This document shows positions 22,401-33,528 of a stretch of DNA of 64,000 bases, one piece after another. The translations under genes and the position numbers were made by a program. This stretch comes from Hordeum vulgare subsp. vulgare (Eukaryota; Streptophyta; Magnoliopsida; Poales; Poaceae): the NCBI RefSeq assembly GCF_904849725.1, contig NC_058519.1:360871974-360935973 (forward strand). Direction: 5' to 3'. Below the pieces are notes generated by a model. The model saw nothing but the letters and a program-made list of their open reading frames with translations. It searched no databases and was not told the origin of the DNA. Numbering within the stretch: position 1 is the first letter of the stretch; each line of letters starts with the position of its first letter.

Positions 22401-24543
22401 TTTGATACACACAAGGTATTCCTTCGGTGTCAGTGAGTTACATGATCTCATGGTCATAGGAATGAATACTTGACACGCAGAAAACTATAGCAACAAAATG
22501 ACACGACCACATGCTACATTTATATTTTGGGTCTTGTCCATCACATCATTCTCCTAATGATGTGATCCAGTCATCAAGTGACAACACTTTCATATGGTGA
22601 GAAAACCTTAACCATCCTTGATCAACTGGCTAGTCAACTAGAGGATTACTAGGACATTGTTTTCTCTATATATCCACAGATGCATCTATGCTTTCATTCA
22701 ATACAATTATAGCATGGATAATAAACGATTATCTTGAAAAAAGGAAATATAATAATAACTATTTTATCAATGCCTCTATGGCATATTTCCAACACTATGC
22801 CGAGAACAACATAAATGACAAATAGCATAGGGCATAAGAATTCAGTTGCAAAAAAAGAATTAATTGAAATGGAGCACTACAACGCAAGTTATAGAGAATT
22901 GAAGTATGCATATAATTTGAATACCATAAAGGTCAAAAGTATTTGAATTGGAGCATGGTTGCTATGAATAGAAAGTACATAACACGAGTGTTTAGGGGCA
23001 AAAGAAATCAATGAAAAAGGTGCTATTATTTGCAAGATATGATCAAACAAAGGTTCGAATTCAAATTTGGATCGCTCAAATTTGAAAGGTTCAAAGGTTG
23101 AAACTAATTAAGCTACTGCAAATGGGAGGTCAATATGAACATGTAGAAAAAAGACTTACTAGATTTTGAATAACGGATCAAAAGATATAAGTAATTCAAT
23201 ATGGCATTGAATCTAGTTAGAACGCGGTGTGGCAACACTACTGTGGACTAGTGGAGTAATGACTATGATCAAAATTATATGTTGGAAAGATAACACTAAT
23301 TTATACAAACAAAAAGATTACTTTGATACAAATCCGTTGCAATTGGATTCATCTAAAACGGAGTTACGGATAAAAAGATATGATCAAAAGAAGTTTGAAT
23401 ATGAATCTGAACAAATTTAGAAATTTGAAAATTTTGAAAAGTTGGTTTGATAGGTTCACTGGATAGGTGAGGTCAAGACTAAAATCTAGGCGCTCGTTTC
23501 ATCTAATTTGAGTTAACGAGTAAAAAGTTATGGCTATTTGAAAAATCAGGGCCAAGGTATTTTACGGAAGAAAATGTGTTATGTCTAAAAGAATTCTAGT
23601 ACTAATGTGTAAATACGGAGACTAATTAATAATCCAGTTACTCTACCGTATACTAGTCTAGAAATACTAGTCTAAAAACAATAAACAACGGAGTATAAAA
23701 GAAAATTGTGAAGAGAATACATTTAGAATGTACGCAAGAGATAACTCCAAAGTGGAGACGACTTCGAAAAATCCCGCTGAAAAGAAGAGAATATTTTTAT
23801 TTAATAAATCTAGTTAAACCAAAATATTTACTTAACGCGGAGTAGATGATTTTTGGATGCTTCTATGTATCTATATTTATAGGTTAAAGGAAGGTCTAAA
23901 GGTCAATAGATAGATAATGTGGCACTAAACATATACGTAATGTGAAGAAAAAAAGAACAAAGCATCGCATGGGCCAACTAGCGCTTCGGCCGGCCGCATG
24001 AAGCAATTTCGGCCAGCCGTGTTTTTTTCGGATAAATAGTATTCGACGTGAACAGTGTTTTTAGAAAAAAACAACGAAGAAAAATATATAAACGAAACTA
24101 AGATAATATTTTATATAGGCATATTATATATCAAAATTTACAGAACAAAATTTCCTACAACATGAACATATTTTCAAGACCAATTAAATAATTTTTAAAA
24201 CAAATATTTTTTGCAATAACTTTAAAATGAAAAGGAATTTGAATTTCAAATAAATTGCAAATACTTAAAATTTGAATCAAGACATTGTCTCTGATTTTGG
24301 AGTGTCATTTTCCTCCTCTCATTTGATTTTTTTTATCAAAGGGTTTTGAAAATATTCAAACTCAAAATTGAATAGGGATTGAAAATATAAATTTTTGGGA
24401 AAGTCATTTTATTCCCTCTCATTTTATTTAAAGTTTCAAATTCCACTCAATTTCAAACAATCAATCACATATCACTGAAACAAAAAAAACCTAATTATTT
24501 ATTTGTTATAACATTCCAAAATTTATAATTTTGGGAGGTTACA
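19483..24543 (-). repeat. 3' LTR (left copy) of the 19483-40944 element
   Basis: It aligns by eye with 37743-40944 over its length except for the 1769-bp solo LTR plus TSD and small indels (for example about 17 bases near 19632). About 3.29 kb net. Small ORFs such as 20209-20439 recur in both LTRs and are not genes. Confidence 0.85.
21026..22794 (-). mobile_element. Solo Copia (Angela/WIS/BARE-type) LTR, inverted
   Basis: It starts TGTTGGGGAACGTTGCATGG and ends GCATATTTCCAACA, the reverse complement of the LTR at 15456-17225, and is 1769 bases. The perfect TSD CTATG lies at 21021-21025 and 22795-22799, and the empty site with one CTATG is present in the sister LTR at about 39286. A TATATATA box lies near 21478. 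It is a textbook solo LTR left by LTR-LTR recombination. Confidence 0.92.
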
Positions 24544-25688
24544 AACTACCACACTTAAAATGAATCTTGTCCTCGAGATTCAAAAATTCTAGAAAGAAAA
24601 GGTTAGGGTTTTGGAGGTCTTCTAACGAATCCAATCTCCTGCAAAGTGGGGTGCTACCACACTTAAAATGAGAGTTACCGGTCCCTCAAATTTTTAACAA
24701 TCCTGTGGGGTCTTGGCATCTGACTCCTCACATTCTTCATGGTAACTCCTTTGGTGATGATCTTCCATTATACTCATAATGTTTTCCATCAAAATTGAGT
24801 GCTCTTTCGTTGATATAAGCTTCTTCCGGCACCGTGTCTTTTTACCTGACAAGTCTCGTGACCATTCTAAGTAACCTATCGATGATTCTTATGGTGGTCT
24901 ACCATTTGTGGTTATCCTGCAGTTAGGAGGGTCTTGGTTTCATCCTCACTGTGAAATTTCCTACGCGTGACAACAATTGCTATGTACATGGGGCTTTCAT
25001 CATACCGTTCTAAGGCTTAAACAAAAGCTTCAAAGAAAGTCGTCCCTCTCTATGGGTAAGTCTCTAAGATTTACCATTCTGAATAGCAAGGGAAATGATA
25101 AGAGTAAGTCGTCATGGTGGCCCAACCATGTCGCACTGAAATCATTACCTTGTATAAGGTTTAGCGAATCTTGTATTCTATCACTTGGGAATCCTCACAA
25201 GCATTGCAGAATTTATCTTGTACAAGAACAAAGTTCGGACAAATCCATTGATTCCGCAAGCTGAACAAACGTCTATCGTGTTCTTCACCACTCTTAGGTT
25301 TCGTAAGCTCCTAAGAAAATGTTTGTTGACCCGTCATAGCTTATTCCTTCATGCTCTTGGGGCAACCTTCATGAAATATTGAGATGCATCCTTGGTACAT
25401 GTTGTATTCCTTGAACTCATTTTCCTTTCCATTGGTCTGTTTATCCTTAGGTATTGGTACCTCTCATGATAATTCCTTCATTTCATCCTCATTCTATTCT
25501 CGAAATTCCAACTCCAAAAGTACTTTGTTACAAATGTTTTCACCCACATAGTTTGATATGGTCCAACATTTCCTTCAACTCTATTCAATGGATTTGGCTC
25601 CTTGGTGTGCATGGTACATTCCTATTCCTTGGATCCTGTGGTTTTACCGATTACTACCACACTTAAAATGGAAGATACTCATGCCTGC
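24544..25688 (-). other. 3' interior of the 19483-40944 element, non-coding
   Basis: On the minus strand this leads into the 3' LTR. The motif TACCACACTTAAAATG (plus) occurs near 24547, 24655 and 25657; the copy beside the LTR is the likely polypurine tract (minus: CATTTTAAGTGTGGTA). No pol domain was recognised in any frame, only short ORFs such as 24977-25264. Confidence 0.55.
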
Positions 25689-27493
25689 TGCTTAGCAGTC
25701 CCCGGCAACGACACTAGAATAATGTTGTTGATGAGTCCCTGACTTGATGCCTTCGCGACAACAGAGCCAGAACTGCTCCCAGTTGCTCAACAATTAGCAA
25801 TTGTCTTGCAATGGCCCACCAGCGCATGGGTTCGCGGCAGTTTTCGAGGGTAGAGTATTCGACCCAAATTTGTTGGTACGCCTGTCAGGAGGTGAGAGTA
25901 TACTCTCGAGTATTAGCAGCTGAATGTGTCGGATTCAACCACAACTGAAAGATTAGTATCTGAAAGCAAAGTATCAGCAGCAAAGTAGGATGATAACAAC
26001 CGTGTCAGAAACGATCTGTTGGCGGTAGACTATTCCTAACTATCGTATCAATGGCGCCAGAAGTAGCCCGTTGACGGAAATTGTCTTTTCCCGGCAACGA
26101 CGAGCGAACCAGAATTGTAGCAGGTAGAAGCAGTGTAACGAGTAACAGCAGTGGCAAGGAACAACAGTAGTGATAGCAGTAGCAAGTAGCAACAGTAGCA
26201 AGCGACAGTAGTAGCAGCAGTAGCAAGTAGCAACCGCAGCAATAGTAGTAACAACAGTAGAGAAAAGCAAGTAACAATAGCAGCAAAAGTAGTAACAGCA
26301 GCAGAGCAAAGCAAGTAACAGTAGCAGCAACAGTAGTAACAGCAGCAGAGCAAAACAAGTAACAAAAGTAGTGGGGCGAACTCGTGGGCAATGGGTTGGT
26401 GATTCGTTTGGATGATATTCACCATGCAACAGTTATAACACGGAGAGATATGTGGCTAGCTCCCATTCATCAATGTGATGGAGGCATGCATTCCATGTGT
26501 AGTCATACGTGCGTAGGGAAAAGAACTTGCATGACATCTATTGTCCATCCCTCCCGTGGCAGCGGGGTCCAAAAGGATACTACAGGATATTAAGGTTCTC
26601 CTTTTAATAAAGAATCGAAACAACGCATTAGCACTTGGTGAACACATGAACTACTCAAACTATGGTCATCACCAGGAGTGGTTCCGGTTATTCTCACTCC
26701 GGGGTTGCCGGGTCATAACACATAGTAGGTAACTACAACTTGCAAGATCGGATCCAAAACACACATATATTGGTGACAACATAATAATTTCAGATCTAAA
26801 ATCATGGCACTCGGTCCCTAGTGACAAGCAAGCATGGCAAAGTAGTAGCAACATCAATCTCAGAACATAGTGGATACTAGGGATCAATCCCCGTCAAAAC
26901 TAACTCGATTACATGATAGATCTCATCCTACTCATCACCGCCCAGCGAGCCTACGAATAGATTACTCACGAACGATGAAGAGCTACATGGAATTGGAGAG
27001 GGAAGAAGGTTGAAGATGACGATGGCGACGATTTCCCCTCTCCGGAGCCCAAAACGGACTCCAGATCTGTCCTCCAGATGAAGAACAGGATGTGGCGGCG
27101 CCTCCGTATCGCAAACGCGACGAAATCTTCTCTTCTGATTTTTTTTCTGGGCAAAAGTGAATTTATAGAGCTGAGTTTGGGGGCGGTAGAGCCACGTGGG
27201 CCCCACAAACTTGGTTGCCGCAGCCAGGGGGGTGGCCGCCGCAACATGGCTTGTGGCCCACTGGCACATCCCCACCGGTGGATCTTTGCGCAGGTATTTT
27301 TCATATTTTCCAGAAAAATTCTCCGTAAATTTTCAGGACGTTCCGAGAACTTTCATTTTTGCACAAAAACAACACCATGACAATTCTGCTGAAAACAGCT
27401 CCAGTCCAGGCTAGTTCCATTCAAATCATGCAAATTAGAGTCCAAAACAAGGGCAAAAGAGTTTGGAAAAGTAGATACGACGGAGACGTATCA
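25689..27493 (-). repeat. 3' LTR (left) of the Athila-like element
   Basis: 1805 bases, TGCTTAGCAGTCCCC to GAGACGTATCA in plus orientation. It contains a CAG/CAA-rich tract at about 26105-26370 and a GC-rich hairpin at about 27196-27262. It aligns with 34233-35994 throughout, the main length difference being in the CAG/CAA tract. Confidence 0.88.
26105..26370. repeat. AGCAGT/AACAGT-type low-complexity tract in the LTR
   Basis: Imperfect units such as AGTAGCAGCAGTAGCAAGTA repeat through the tract. The equivalent tracts in the other LTR copies (34668-34866 and 53381-53600) differ in length and order. Long Leu/Cys-rich ORFs on the minus strand here are a by-product of the repeat. Confidence 0.8.
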
Positions 27494-29382
27494 ACTCCCC
27501 CAAGCTTAAAACCTTGCTTGTCCTCAAGCAATTCAGTTGACTAAGTGACAGAGAAAGAAAAACTTTGACAAACACTGATTGATCTTGTTGTTGCAACTAT
27601 GTCTAACTCATAATCAGAATTTCAACAAGATCACAAGTTAACCACATAAGCAAGTGACACAAAGGTCTCACGGTAAACTAATATCAATGCCATAATCACC
27701 TAGCGAGCAAATAATAATGAGTTTCAGATACCAACAATTCAATCAAAACAAGCATGAAGCAATATGAATAGGTGGTATCTCGCTAGCTCTTTCTGAGACG
27801 GCAAAACATAAATGCAGAGCACTTTCAAAGATCAAGGGCTGACTAAACATTGTAATTATAGCAACGAAGATCCAGTCATAGTCATACTCAATATCAATCA
27901 AAAGCAAAGCATAAAAATGACAGAGGTGCTCTCTAATTGGTGCTGATATAAGAAGAGGATGACTCAACAGGAAAATAAATAGACAGGCCCTTCGCAGAGG
28001 AAGCGTTGATTTGCAGAGGTGCCACAACTCAAGCTTTGAAAACAGAGATAATAATTTTGGGTGGCATGCCTTCATTATCAACGCAATGACCAAGAGTTCT
28101 CAATATCTTCCACGCTACTCATGCTATAGGTGGTTCCCAAACAGAAAAGTAAAGTTTTAACTCCCCCACCGTTCATACTAACATCAATCCAGAGGGAGTC
28201 TTGTTTTACAGTTATGTTTTTGATTTAAGCGTGGAACTGGGCATTCCAATTACGGCCCCTCTGTCGTGAACGAAAGTGAATAAACACATGTCAAGGATAA
28301 CACGCCTAGCATGGAAGATATCAATAGCCCCCTGTCACCACATGAGCGGTTCGGGCATGCAAAACTGATTATTTCTTGAAGGTTTAGAGAATGGTACATG
28401 CAAATTTACTTGGAAGAGCAGGTAAATACCGCAAATAGGTAGGTATGGTGGACTCTCATGCAAAAACTTTTGGGTTTATGGAAGTGGATGCACAAGCAGT
28501 ATTCCACTTAGTGCAAGTGAAGGCTAGCAAAAGACTGGGAAGCGAACAACTAGAGAGCGACAACAGTCATCAAGATGCAATGAGTTTGACTAACATGGAG
28601 TGCAAGCATGAACAGGATATAAATCACCATGAACACGAACATCATAGAGGCTATGTGGACTTTGTTTCAACTAAATGCATGAACATGCTCCAAGTCAAGC
28701 CACTTGAATCATTCAAAGGAGAATACCATCCTATCATACTAGATCATAGTCATCTCAAAATCTATGTTGGCATTCAAGACAAACCATTATAAGCTCCTAG
28801 CTAAATAAGCATGGCATCAGAAACTATGATCTCTAAGTTGTCATTGCAAACATGGTTCTCTCACAACAAGGCTGAATCTGGGACGACAAGCTAGTCATAT
28901 TTACAAAAACAAAATAGATAGAGTTCATACCAGCTTTTCCACTCTCAGTCACTTCATCATATATCATCATTATTGCCTTTCAGTTGCAAGATCGAACGAT
29001 GTGAACAATAATAAGAGTGCTCGTGCATTGGACTAAGCTGAATCTGCAGGCAAACACAAAGGAGAAGACAAAGTAATATGGCTCTTTGAAAGCTAAACAG
29101 GTATGCATGCAAGAGCCACTAAACATTGTAACCAATATCTTCTACCTTGACCCAAAGAAAAAGAAAACTATTTACACGGGAAAGCTCCCAACAAGCAAAA
29201 GAAAAAAGGAAAATCTTTTTGGGTTTTTTCAAAAGGACACAAAACAAGAAAACAAGAAAACGAAAATAAACTAGCATGGATAATACAGTGGCAAAGTGTA
29301 AACACCGACGAACAAAGTGAAAGCATAAGCATGAATGTAAGGTCGGTGAGAACACGTACTCCCCCAAGCTTAGGCTTTTGGC
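27494..29382 (-). other. 3' non-coding region of the Athila-like element with two polypurine tracts
   Basis: On the minus strand TAAGCTTGGGGGAGT lies directly before the 3' LTR (27494-27508), and a near-copy CCTAAGCTTGGGGGAG lies at 29360-29375 just after the Athila ORF. The 1.9 kb between them is AT-rich without recognised coding sequence. One plus-strand ORF (28445-28792, 115 codons, His/Glu-rich) is open but has no recognised relative. Confidence 0.6.
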
Positions 29383-30459
29383 CTAGCTTGGTCTACTCCC
29401 AAGGCGGGAAATAACCAGCTCCGGGATACTCCGGAGCAGACTGTGGATGCCACTGCTGTGTGACCTCCTCTGGATCCCACTGATAAACTGGCGTCTGGTA
29501 CTCAACTGGCGGTTCGGCATGGGCACTTGTGGTTGGGCCAAGCCCCAATATGCATAGATGTCCGAGGGCATAATAGTGTACCTGCCTGCACGAAGATCGA
29601 ACAAAGAAGGAGCAGGCAAAGTAATAGTTTCTCGAGTACCCTGACTAAATACTAGGTTATAAATCATCCGTTTACTAGCATCTCTATCCAGAAAATCATG
29701 GCGAACCATGTTGTCATAATCCAGATATTTCTCAGGAAGGAGCATCTCTTCTTCCTGGCAAAGTCTAATGTGTATCTCAAAGTGTCTAGCAAGACGAGTA
29801 GCATAGATACCTCCATAGACGATACCTTTGGAACGGTTTGTGTTCAACCACTGAGATACTATAACACCTAGGCTATAAGTCTTAGTGCTATAAAGGCCTT
29901 CGCGCAAAACCGCAAGGTCTGGAGAGCTAAGTAATCCAGCCTCCCCATGGCCAATCAAATATTTTCCCACAAATAATGAGAAGTACCGAAGCACAGGAAA
30001 ATGTATGCTAGCAATTCTAGCGCGAGACACTCCTCTCTCCGCTCCAACAGCAATAGTACCTATGAAGTCTTCCAAGTCCCGTGGACGAGGATCATGAATA
30101 TCCCCAACATAAGGTAATTTGCATGCATTGCAAAAATCCTGTAGTGTCATGCACTGGGGAATATCGTACAACATGAACTCAACCATGGGAGGATTCTTCC
30201 TCGGATAAAAGTTGAAGCTTTGAACGAAAATATTGGTGAGGTGGAGGTATTGCGAGCACTTATATTCAACGAACGCGGTAAGACCTGCGTTCTCCACCAA
30301 GTGATAAAAGTCTTCATTAAGCCCGCTGGCGCACAAAAATTCGTCACTTGGCCACTCGCACGCTCGAACTTCCGTGACTCTAGGAACCACGTACTTGGGG
30401 TGATTCTTCTCATCCTCCTTGGGGTTACGGCTTGAAGAGCCTCTCAAGAATCTCCTCAT
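29383..30459 (-). CDS. Athila ORF-1 family protein, function unknown
   Basis: An open frame of 358 codons begins MRRFLRGSSSRNPKEDEKNH, basic at the N-terminus, and continues with blocks such as RKNPPMVEFMLYDIPQCMTL and VGKYLIGHGEAGLL, then a globular region to a Ser/Arg-rich end. The middle resembles the plant Athila ORF-1 family found in the 3' half of Athila elements, sometimes discussed as envelope-like. I see no signal peptide or clear membrane anchor here. It is the longest intact frame of the element apart from the protease region. The start Met is the first in frame and follows an LTR-like stretch. Its role is unknown; virion or regulatory functions are possible. Confidence 0.7.
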   Translation of the reverse strand: MRRFLRGSSSRNPKEDEKNHPKYVVPRVTEVRACEWPSDEFLCASGLNEDFYHLVENAGLTAFVEYKCSQYLHLTNIFVQSFNFYPRKNPPMVEFMLYDIPQCMTLQDFCNACKLPYVGDIHDPRPRDLEDFIGTIAVGAERGVSRARIASIHFPVLRYFSLFVGKYLIGHGEAGLLSSPDLAVLREGLYSTKTYSLGVIVSQWLNTNRSKGIVYGGIYATRLARHFEIHIRLCQEEEMLLPEKYLDYDNMVRHDFLDRDASKRMIYNLVFSQGTRETITLPAPSLFDLRAGRYTIMPSDIYAYWGLAQPQVPMPNRQLSTRRQFISGIQRRSHSSGIHSLLRSIPELVISRLGSRPS

Positions 30460-31260
30460 ATTTTCCTTTTCTAGCTCTGAAAAATTCTGAATTTTTTAGA
30501 GACTTCGAAAGAAAAGTGAATAAAGATTAACCCAACTCGTAGAAACTACTCCTACTAGTGCCTAGAGATCGTATCACGCGCTAAAACTACTTGGGACCAG
30601 CTAAAATCAACATTTCAAGCTCAAGAACAAGGTCACCAAGGTACCAAGAATACGCGAAGGATAAAGCACTAGAGCAAAAACTAATTGGACCAATGGAGGA
30701 GTCACTTACCAAGGAGTAATTTCCCCAAAACGGTTCGGAGAATGGTGCTTTGAGCAAGGAGATCGAAAATCATAGCCAAATGAGCAAGAACACGGGTTTC
30801 ATCTGCGAAACAATTTTTTCTAGAGGTAGAGGAAGAGGATGGGAGCTGGAATGAGTGGAGGGGGCCCCTGTGGGCCCCACAAGCTTGATCCCCGCGGCTA
30901 GGGGGTAGTCTGCGGTGACAGGGCTTGTGGCCCACTGGGGTGGCCCCGAGGCCAGCTCTCTGTCCCAGTATTTTTCAAATATTCCAGAAAAAATCATACT
31001 AGATTTTCAGGACCATCGAAGAACTTTTATTTTCGAGGTATTTTTCTCTGGGACGCTAAAACAGAAAACAGGGAAAACTAAACTAAGTCTATCATTTTTC
31101 TTCTAATAAAAAGAAAGTGAAAGCTTAAAACAGAGGTATGTGACTCTTTGGTTCATCCATTTCATGGTCATCGAAAGAAATCCGTCAATGGGGTTGATCA
31201 AATCCTTATGACAAAACTTTCTCGAATTGCAAAAGAGAACGGAGAATTTCCGAATAGCCA
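30460..31260 (-). other. Gap between protease and Athila ORF, with an LTR-like segment
   Basis: In an autonomous Athila element this position holds reverse transcriptase, RNase H and integrase. Here it is about 800 non-coding bases. 30868-31040 resembles the LTR segment at 27190-27360: shared words are GTGGGCCCCACAA, GGCTTGTGGCCCACTGG, ATATTCCAGAAAAA and ATTTTCAGGAC. Confidence 0.65.
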
Positions 31261-32598
31261 CTAAGTCACCTCAATGGGGATATGAATCTCCTCAACAAGC
31301 AAATCATTCTTCATCTTGACACGAGGAATAGGGCATTCAAAGCTCCCAATGAGAATTGATGAAGTTTTTTCTATAGCATTGATGCAATGTACTTGATATC
31401 GTTTCTTCGGAAAGTGCACGGTATGCTCATTACCGTTGACGTGGAAAGTGACATTGCCTTTGTTGCAATCTATAACAGCCCCTGAAGTGTGTAAAAAGGG
31501 TCTTCCAAGGATGACAACCATGGCATCGTCCTCAGGAATATCCAAGATAACAAAGTCCGTTAAGATAGTGGTGTTAGCAACCACAACAGGCACATCCTCG
31601 CAAATGCCAACAGGGAAAGCAGTTGATCTGTCAGCCATTTGCAGAGAGATTTCAATAGGTGTCAACTTATCCAGTTCAAGTCTACGATAAAGAGAGAGCG
31701 GCATAACACTAACTCCGGCTCCGAGGTCACATAAGGCAGTTCTTACGTAATTTCCTTTAATGGAGCAAGGTATAGTGGGCACTCCGGGATCACCAAGTTT
31801 CTTAGGAGTTCCACCTTTGAAAGTGTAGTTGGCAAGCATGGTAGATATCTCAAGATCTGGTATCTTCCGTTTATTGGTCACGATATCTTTCATGTACTTG
31901 GCATACAGAGACATTTTGAGCATATCAACTAACCGCATCTGCAGAAAGACGGGTCTTATCATTTCAATAAAGCGCTCAAAATCCTCATCATCCTTTTTCT
32001 TGGATGGCTTAGGAGGAAAGGGCATAGGTCTCTGAACCCATGGCTCTCTTTCTTTACCATGCTTCCTAGTAGTGAAGTCATTCTTATCGTATCTCTTAGG
32101 TTGTGTGTTATCAGGATTAACCGTAGGTTCAATCTCCACATCCTCACCATCGCTATGTTGAGCATCACTACGAACATCGCTGCCCACATTGTCACCAGGT
32201 TCATGTTCATCACCAGATTGTGTTTCTGCATCAGATGCAGAAATATCATTTGGTTCTTCAGGTGTGACAGTATTACGTGAACCAACATGCAGGTTTCTAT
32301 CATCCTTCTTCTTCTCCTTAGGATGACTGGGTGCATCTGCATTAATTCCTTGAGAATCTTGATCAATTCTCTTAGGATGACCTTTAGGATACAAAGGTTC
32401 CTGAGTCATTTTTCCTCCTCTAGTAATGACTTTGACAGAATTGTCGTTTAATTTATTGAGCAAGTCATTCTGAGCTTTAAGTACTTGTTCTACCTGAGTA
32501 GAAATCATAGAGGCATGTTTACTCAGAAGCTTCAGATCATTGACATTTCTGTCTACACAAGCATTTAAATGACTAAGCATACGAGTACTTTGTTCCAA
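31261..32598 (-). CDS. Gag C-terminal part and Athila-type aspartic protease
   Basis: 445 open codons. The N-terminal part is a helical gag tail (LNACVDRNVNDLKLL), then a Lys/Asp/Glu-rich linker, then RPMPFPPKPSKKKDDEDFER, which is typical of the gag-protease junction in plant Athila elements. The protease domain follows with the active site C-D-L-G-A-G-V-S and the later ILGRPFLHTSGAVID block. Plant Athila proteases commonly show DLGAS/DLGAG where other Gypsy elements have DTGAS, so this may be functional. The frame ends in TAG with no continuation into reverse transcriptase. Upstream, a stop-interrupted spacer separates it from the gag core frames. Confidence 0.8.
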   Translation of the reverse strand: MEQSTRMLSHLNACVDRNVNDLKLLSKHASMISTQVEQVLKAQNDLLNKLNDNSVKVITRGGKMTQEPLYPKGHPKRIDQDSQGINADAPSHPKEKKKDDRNLHVGSRNTVTPEEPNDISASDAETQSGDEHEPGDNVGSDVRSDAQHSDGEDVEIEPTVNPDNTQPKRYDKNDFTTRKHGKEREPWVQRPMPFPPKPSKKKDDEDFERFIEMIRPVFLQMRLVDMLKMSLYAKYMKDIVTNKRKIPDLEISTMLANYTFKGGTPKKLGDPGVPTIPCSIKGNYVRTALCDLGAGVSVMPLSLYRRLELDKLTPIEISLQMADRSTAFPVGICEDVPVVVANTTILTDFVILDIPEDDAMVVILGRPFLHTSGAVIDCNKGNVTFHVNGNEHTVHFPKKRYQVHCINAIEKTSSILIGSFECPIPRVKMKNDLLVEEIHIPIEVT

Positions 32599-32734
32599 AT
32601 GTCTACTAACATAATCATTGAAACTCAGTTGTTTGGCAACAAAGTTGTCAAATTCATCAAAGCATAGGCTAGCAGGTTTATCAAAAGGAATATCACTCTC
32701 ATCAAACCTACGCAGAGAATTTACTTCTACTACT

Positions 32735-33510
32735 TGTATCGGGTTATCGAGAGAACATGGAGCACTTCGATAGGTGGTAGATTTTTGACATCTTCAGATC
32801 TAATGCCTCTCTTGCATAGATTTCTTGTCTTCCTGCATATCTTCAGGACTGAGGAATAGAATACCTCTTTTCTTCGGAGTTGGCTTAGGAGGTGGTTCGG
32901 GAATAGTCCAAGCATTATCGTTGATCAAGATGTTATTCAGCAGAGTCTCAGCTTGTTCTACAGTTCGTTCCCTAAAAACACAACCGGCACAACTATCTAG
33001 GTGGTCTCTAGAAGCATCGGTAAGTTCGTTATAGAAGATATCAAGTATCTCGTTCTTCTTAAGATGGTGATCAGGCAAAGCATTATGTAGCTGGACGAGC
33101 ATACCCCAAGCTTGTGGGAGACTCTCTTCTTGGAGTTGAGCAAAGTTATATATTTCCTGCAAGGCAGCTTGCTTCTTATGGGCAGGGAAATATTTCTCAC
33201 AGAAGTAATAGACCATATCCTAGGGACTACTCACACATCCAGGAGCAAGAGAGGTGAACCAGGCTTTAGCGTCATCCTTTAGAGAGAAAGGAAATAGCTT
33301 AAGGATATAGTAATGGCGGATCTTCTCCTCACTAGTGAAAAGGATGGCTATATCTTGTAGTTTGGTAAGATGGGCTACGGCCGTCTCAGACTCATAACCG
33401 TGAAAAGGATCAGATTCGACTAGAGAGATTATCTCAGGGTCAACAGAGAATTCATAATCCTTGTCGGTGATAAAGATAGGTGAAGTGGCAAACTCCGAGT
33501 CGTATTTCAT
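32735..33510 (-). pseudogene. gag: Gag core (retrotransposon gag domain), stop-interrupted
   Basis: 33510-33220 reads KYDSEFATSPIFITDKDYEF and on to LKDDAKAWFTSLAPG, and after a TAG at 33220 the same frame continues at 33216 (YYFCEKYFPAHKKQAALQEI). The blocks AWFTSL, FCEKYFP and LDSCAGC-like are typical of the plant Ty3/Gypsy gag domain, which forms the particle shell. The frame ends near 32800 and a further stretch in another frame follows to about 32735. A single stop splits the core, so this copy is broken, although readthrough of one stop would leave most of it intact. Confidence 0.75.
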
Positions 33511-33528
33511 CCTAGCTTTTAGAGATTT

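Noticed and set aside
26005..26429. Long Leu/Cys-rich ORFs on the minus strand in three frames (also 34549-34929 and 53187-53657)
   Set aside because: They are the translation of the CAG/CAA-type tract in the LTR and are open in several frames at once; no real protein signature.
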